Positions 11,132 to 12,382 of a DNA stretch of 12,382 nt are shown here, piece after piece. Each line of letters begins with the position of its first letter. The stretch's first letter is position 1. The stretch is from NCBI GenBank assembly GCA_002686195.1, contig NZAS01000158.1:1-12382 (forward strand). Reading direction: 5' to 3'. This DNA is from Candidatus Pacearchaeota archaeon (GTDB lineage Archaea; Nanoarchaeota; Nanoarchaeia; Pacearchaeales; GW2011-AR1). The notes below the pieces were generated by a model, which saw only the letters and a program-made list of their open reading frames with translations, was not told where the DNA came from and did no database searches. A program made the translations under genes and the position numbers.

Positions 11132-12382
11132 TGGCCTACTCAAAAAGAAAAAACAGAACATCTAGTAGAAGCTTTAATCCAAAAAATGCTGGTAATAGAA
11201 ACAGGATTAAAAGAAAGAAGGTACTGTTTCCAACTAGTCCAATAAACCCAAAAGCAAATCAACTTGCACCCCAAAAAATAGTTCGCCGCGTTGAAGGCTC
11301 TCCAGATAGATTTGAAGTATTTGATGATGAATTAACTCCTTTTGCAAGAGCATGTCTTATAGAATCAGAAAAAGAAGCAGCCGCAGAATATACGTTAAGA
11401 GATGATTTTGATTATTCTTTGGGCTCAATCTCAATAAAACCGGCAGATAAAAATAGAATAGCTTCAGATTTTGGAACAGATGACGGTTTAAGTCAAGTAC
11501 CAACAGAAAAAGTTATAAGAAACATTAATGGCATCATACTTTCTAATGAAGATAGTGAAAATAATGGAGAGAAATACATTATTGCTAATGCAAGGTTTGT
11601 TTTTGCAGATTTAGATTTTGAACGGGTTGTTGACACTGAAATATCAGAATTAGCATTTGAGCCAAAACCATTATTAGGACCAAACAGGTCACCAATCATA
11701 ATAGACACAATGATATATCCAGGACATGGAACGCTTGATGGTACAGAATCAGACGGATATTCCATACAGACACTGATAGAGATAGGAGAGCCAGCTTACC
11801 TGTGCCCCGCAAATCATGCCAGGGTTATTGTTTGCGACGCATATAGTTATATAGATAATAATGGAGAAAGGGTTGATGATGATTTGACATATACCTGGAG
11901 GTTCACAGCTGTTGGCATTGGAACGGCCCAAGAGGCTGTTGTAGCAGATGGGCCGGTACTAAGACTATATAATGTACAATTGCAGCAAAGGGGAAGATAT
12001 ACCTGTGAAGTTTCTAACGAAAAGGGAAGCTCGTTCACAAAAGCATTTTTCTTTCATCCCCATGGAGGAATGCTTAAAGCAGTGAATAAGGATGGCATAC
12101 CAACTGGAAAATGGATAAGGGATAAAAAGCATGACGCAACACATAAATCTACCCATGGGTACATAGACTATGACTTATCAAGAAGGCGCTGGTTTAAGGC
12201 AATATGGAATGATGGCGAATGGATTGAAGATCCCACCTATAATATAGCCACTAAAACAAATAAACCTCCACCAAAAGAAATAAAACCCTTGGTTGCACCT
12301 GTAAAAGTAATAAAAGAGAGAAATAATCTTTTACCTCTCGAATACCAGTGGGGCCCATCACCTGGATTTATTAAAATAAAGA
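11131..12382 (+). CDS. Ig-like domain baseplate/tail protein (partial, runs off the window)
   Basis: ATG 11131 overlaps the upstream stop (TAATG) and the frame stays open to the end of the window, 417 codons without a stop. The N-terminus is very basic (SKRKNRTSSRSFNPKNAGNR, then RIKRKK). Residues about 190-300 contain an immunoglobulin-type fold: C235 in VIVCDAYS (B strand), W256 in LTYTWRF (C strand), VLRLYNVQLQQ, then RGRYTCEVSNEKGS with Y290 and C292 (F strand). This is the classic Cys-Trp-YxC spacing. Ig-like domains are common on phage tails and baseplates and often aid weak attachment to host surface or mucus sugars. After it comes an Arg/Trp-rich segment (SRRRWFKAIWNDGEWIED) and a Pro/Lys-rich stretch. 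No T4 homologue is recognised; a large late structural protein is likely. Confidence 0.8.
   Translation, partial: MAYSKRKNRTSSRSFNPKNAGNRNRIKRKKVLFPTSPINPKANQLAPQKIVRRVEGSPDRFEVFDDELTPFARACLIESEKEAAAEYTLRDDFDYSLGSISIKPADKNRIASDFGTDDGLSQVPTEKVIRNINGIILSNEDSENNGEKYIIANARFVFADLDFERVVDTEISELAFEPKPLLGPNRSPIIIDTMIYPGHGTLDGTESDGYSIQTLIEIGEPAYLCPANHARVIVCDAYSYIDNNGERVDDDLTYTWRFTAVGIGTAQEAVVADGPVLRLYNVQLQQRGRYTCEVSNEKGSSFTKAFFFHPHGGMLKAVNKDGIPTGKWIRDKKHDATHKSTHGYIDYDLSRRRWFKAIWNDGEWIEDPTYNIATKTNKPPPKEIKPLVAPVKVIKERNNLLPLEYQWGPSPGFIKIK

Noticed and set aside
1..12382. tRNA genes, CRISPR arrays, transposase genes, integrase or attachment sites
   Set aside because: None was seen on reading either strand.

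Overview
The window is part of the genome of a tailed phage with a T4-type (myovirus) contractile tail. It is AT-rich, and every credible gene lies on the + strand, tightly packed with many stop/start overlaps (TAATG, TGATG) and no gap longer than 137 bases. The strongest anchors are a T4 gp55-type late sigma factor, a gp25/GPW baseplate wedge protein and a gp6/baseplate-J wedge protein. The host is very probably Gram-negative: the phage carries a Sec-exported outer-membrane beta-barrel protein ending in Phe, and a peptidoglycan peptidase in its baseplate hub. The gene style resembles T4-like phages of marine bacteria. The SQAQ end of the signal peptide hints at Bacteroidetes, but the strong GGAG ribosome binding sites of the structural genes do not help that guess, so the host stays open.

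Layout. (1) Positions 1-2409 hold small accessory genes: the end of an unknown gene, a zinc-ribbon protein, a one-helix membrane peptide, two unknown small proteins, an HD-domain phosphohydrolase and a membrane-anchored coiled-coil protein. (2) 2399-3184 encodes the late sigma factor, which carries an AT-hook. (3) 3185-4121 is an insert of two envelope genes: a signal-peptide beta-barrel protein with base composition unlike its neighbours, and a small two-helix membrane protein followed by a clear intrinsic terminator. (4) 4122-12382 is the baseplate module: a helical protein, a hub protein fused to an M15 peptidase, a separate spike/needle protein, two unrecognised proteins, gp25, gp6, a DNRLRE-like adhesin-type protein and the start of a protein with an Ig-like domain.

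How the genes fit together. The sigma factor should direct late transcription of the tail genes downstream. Three of the few real intergenic gaps share a GATATTTAT-type motif just upstream of gene blocks, which is a candidate late promoter. The hub peptidase would cut peptidoglycan during infection in place of the T4 gp5 lysozyme. The needle would pierce the outer membrane. gp25 and gp6 build the wedge. The last two proteins look like peripheral baseplate or host-contact parts. The beta-barrel protein and small membrane protein would act in the infected cell's envelope, for example in superinfection exclusion or lysis, but these roles are inferences.

I did not find a clearly new multi-gene system. 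The most unusual points are the M15 hub fusion with a split-off needle, the AT-hook on the sigma factor, the phage-encoded beta-barrel protein, and the shared upstream motif.
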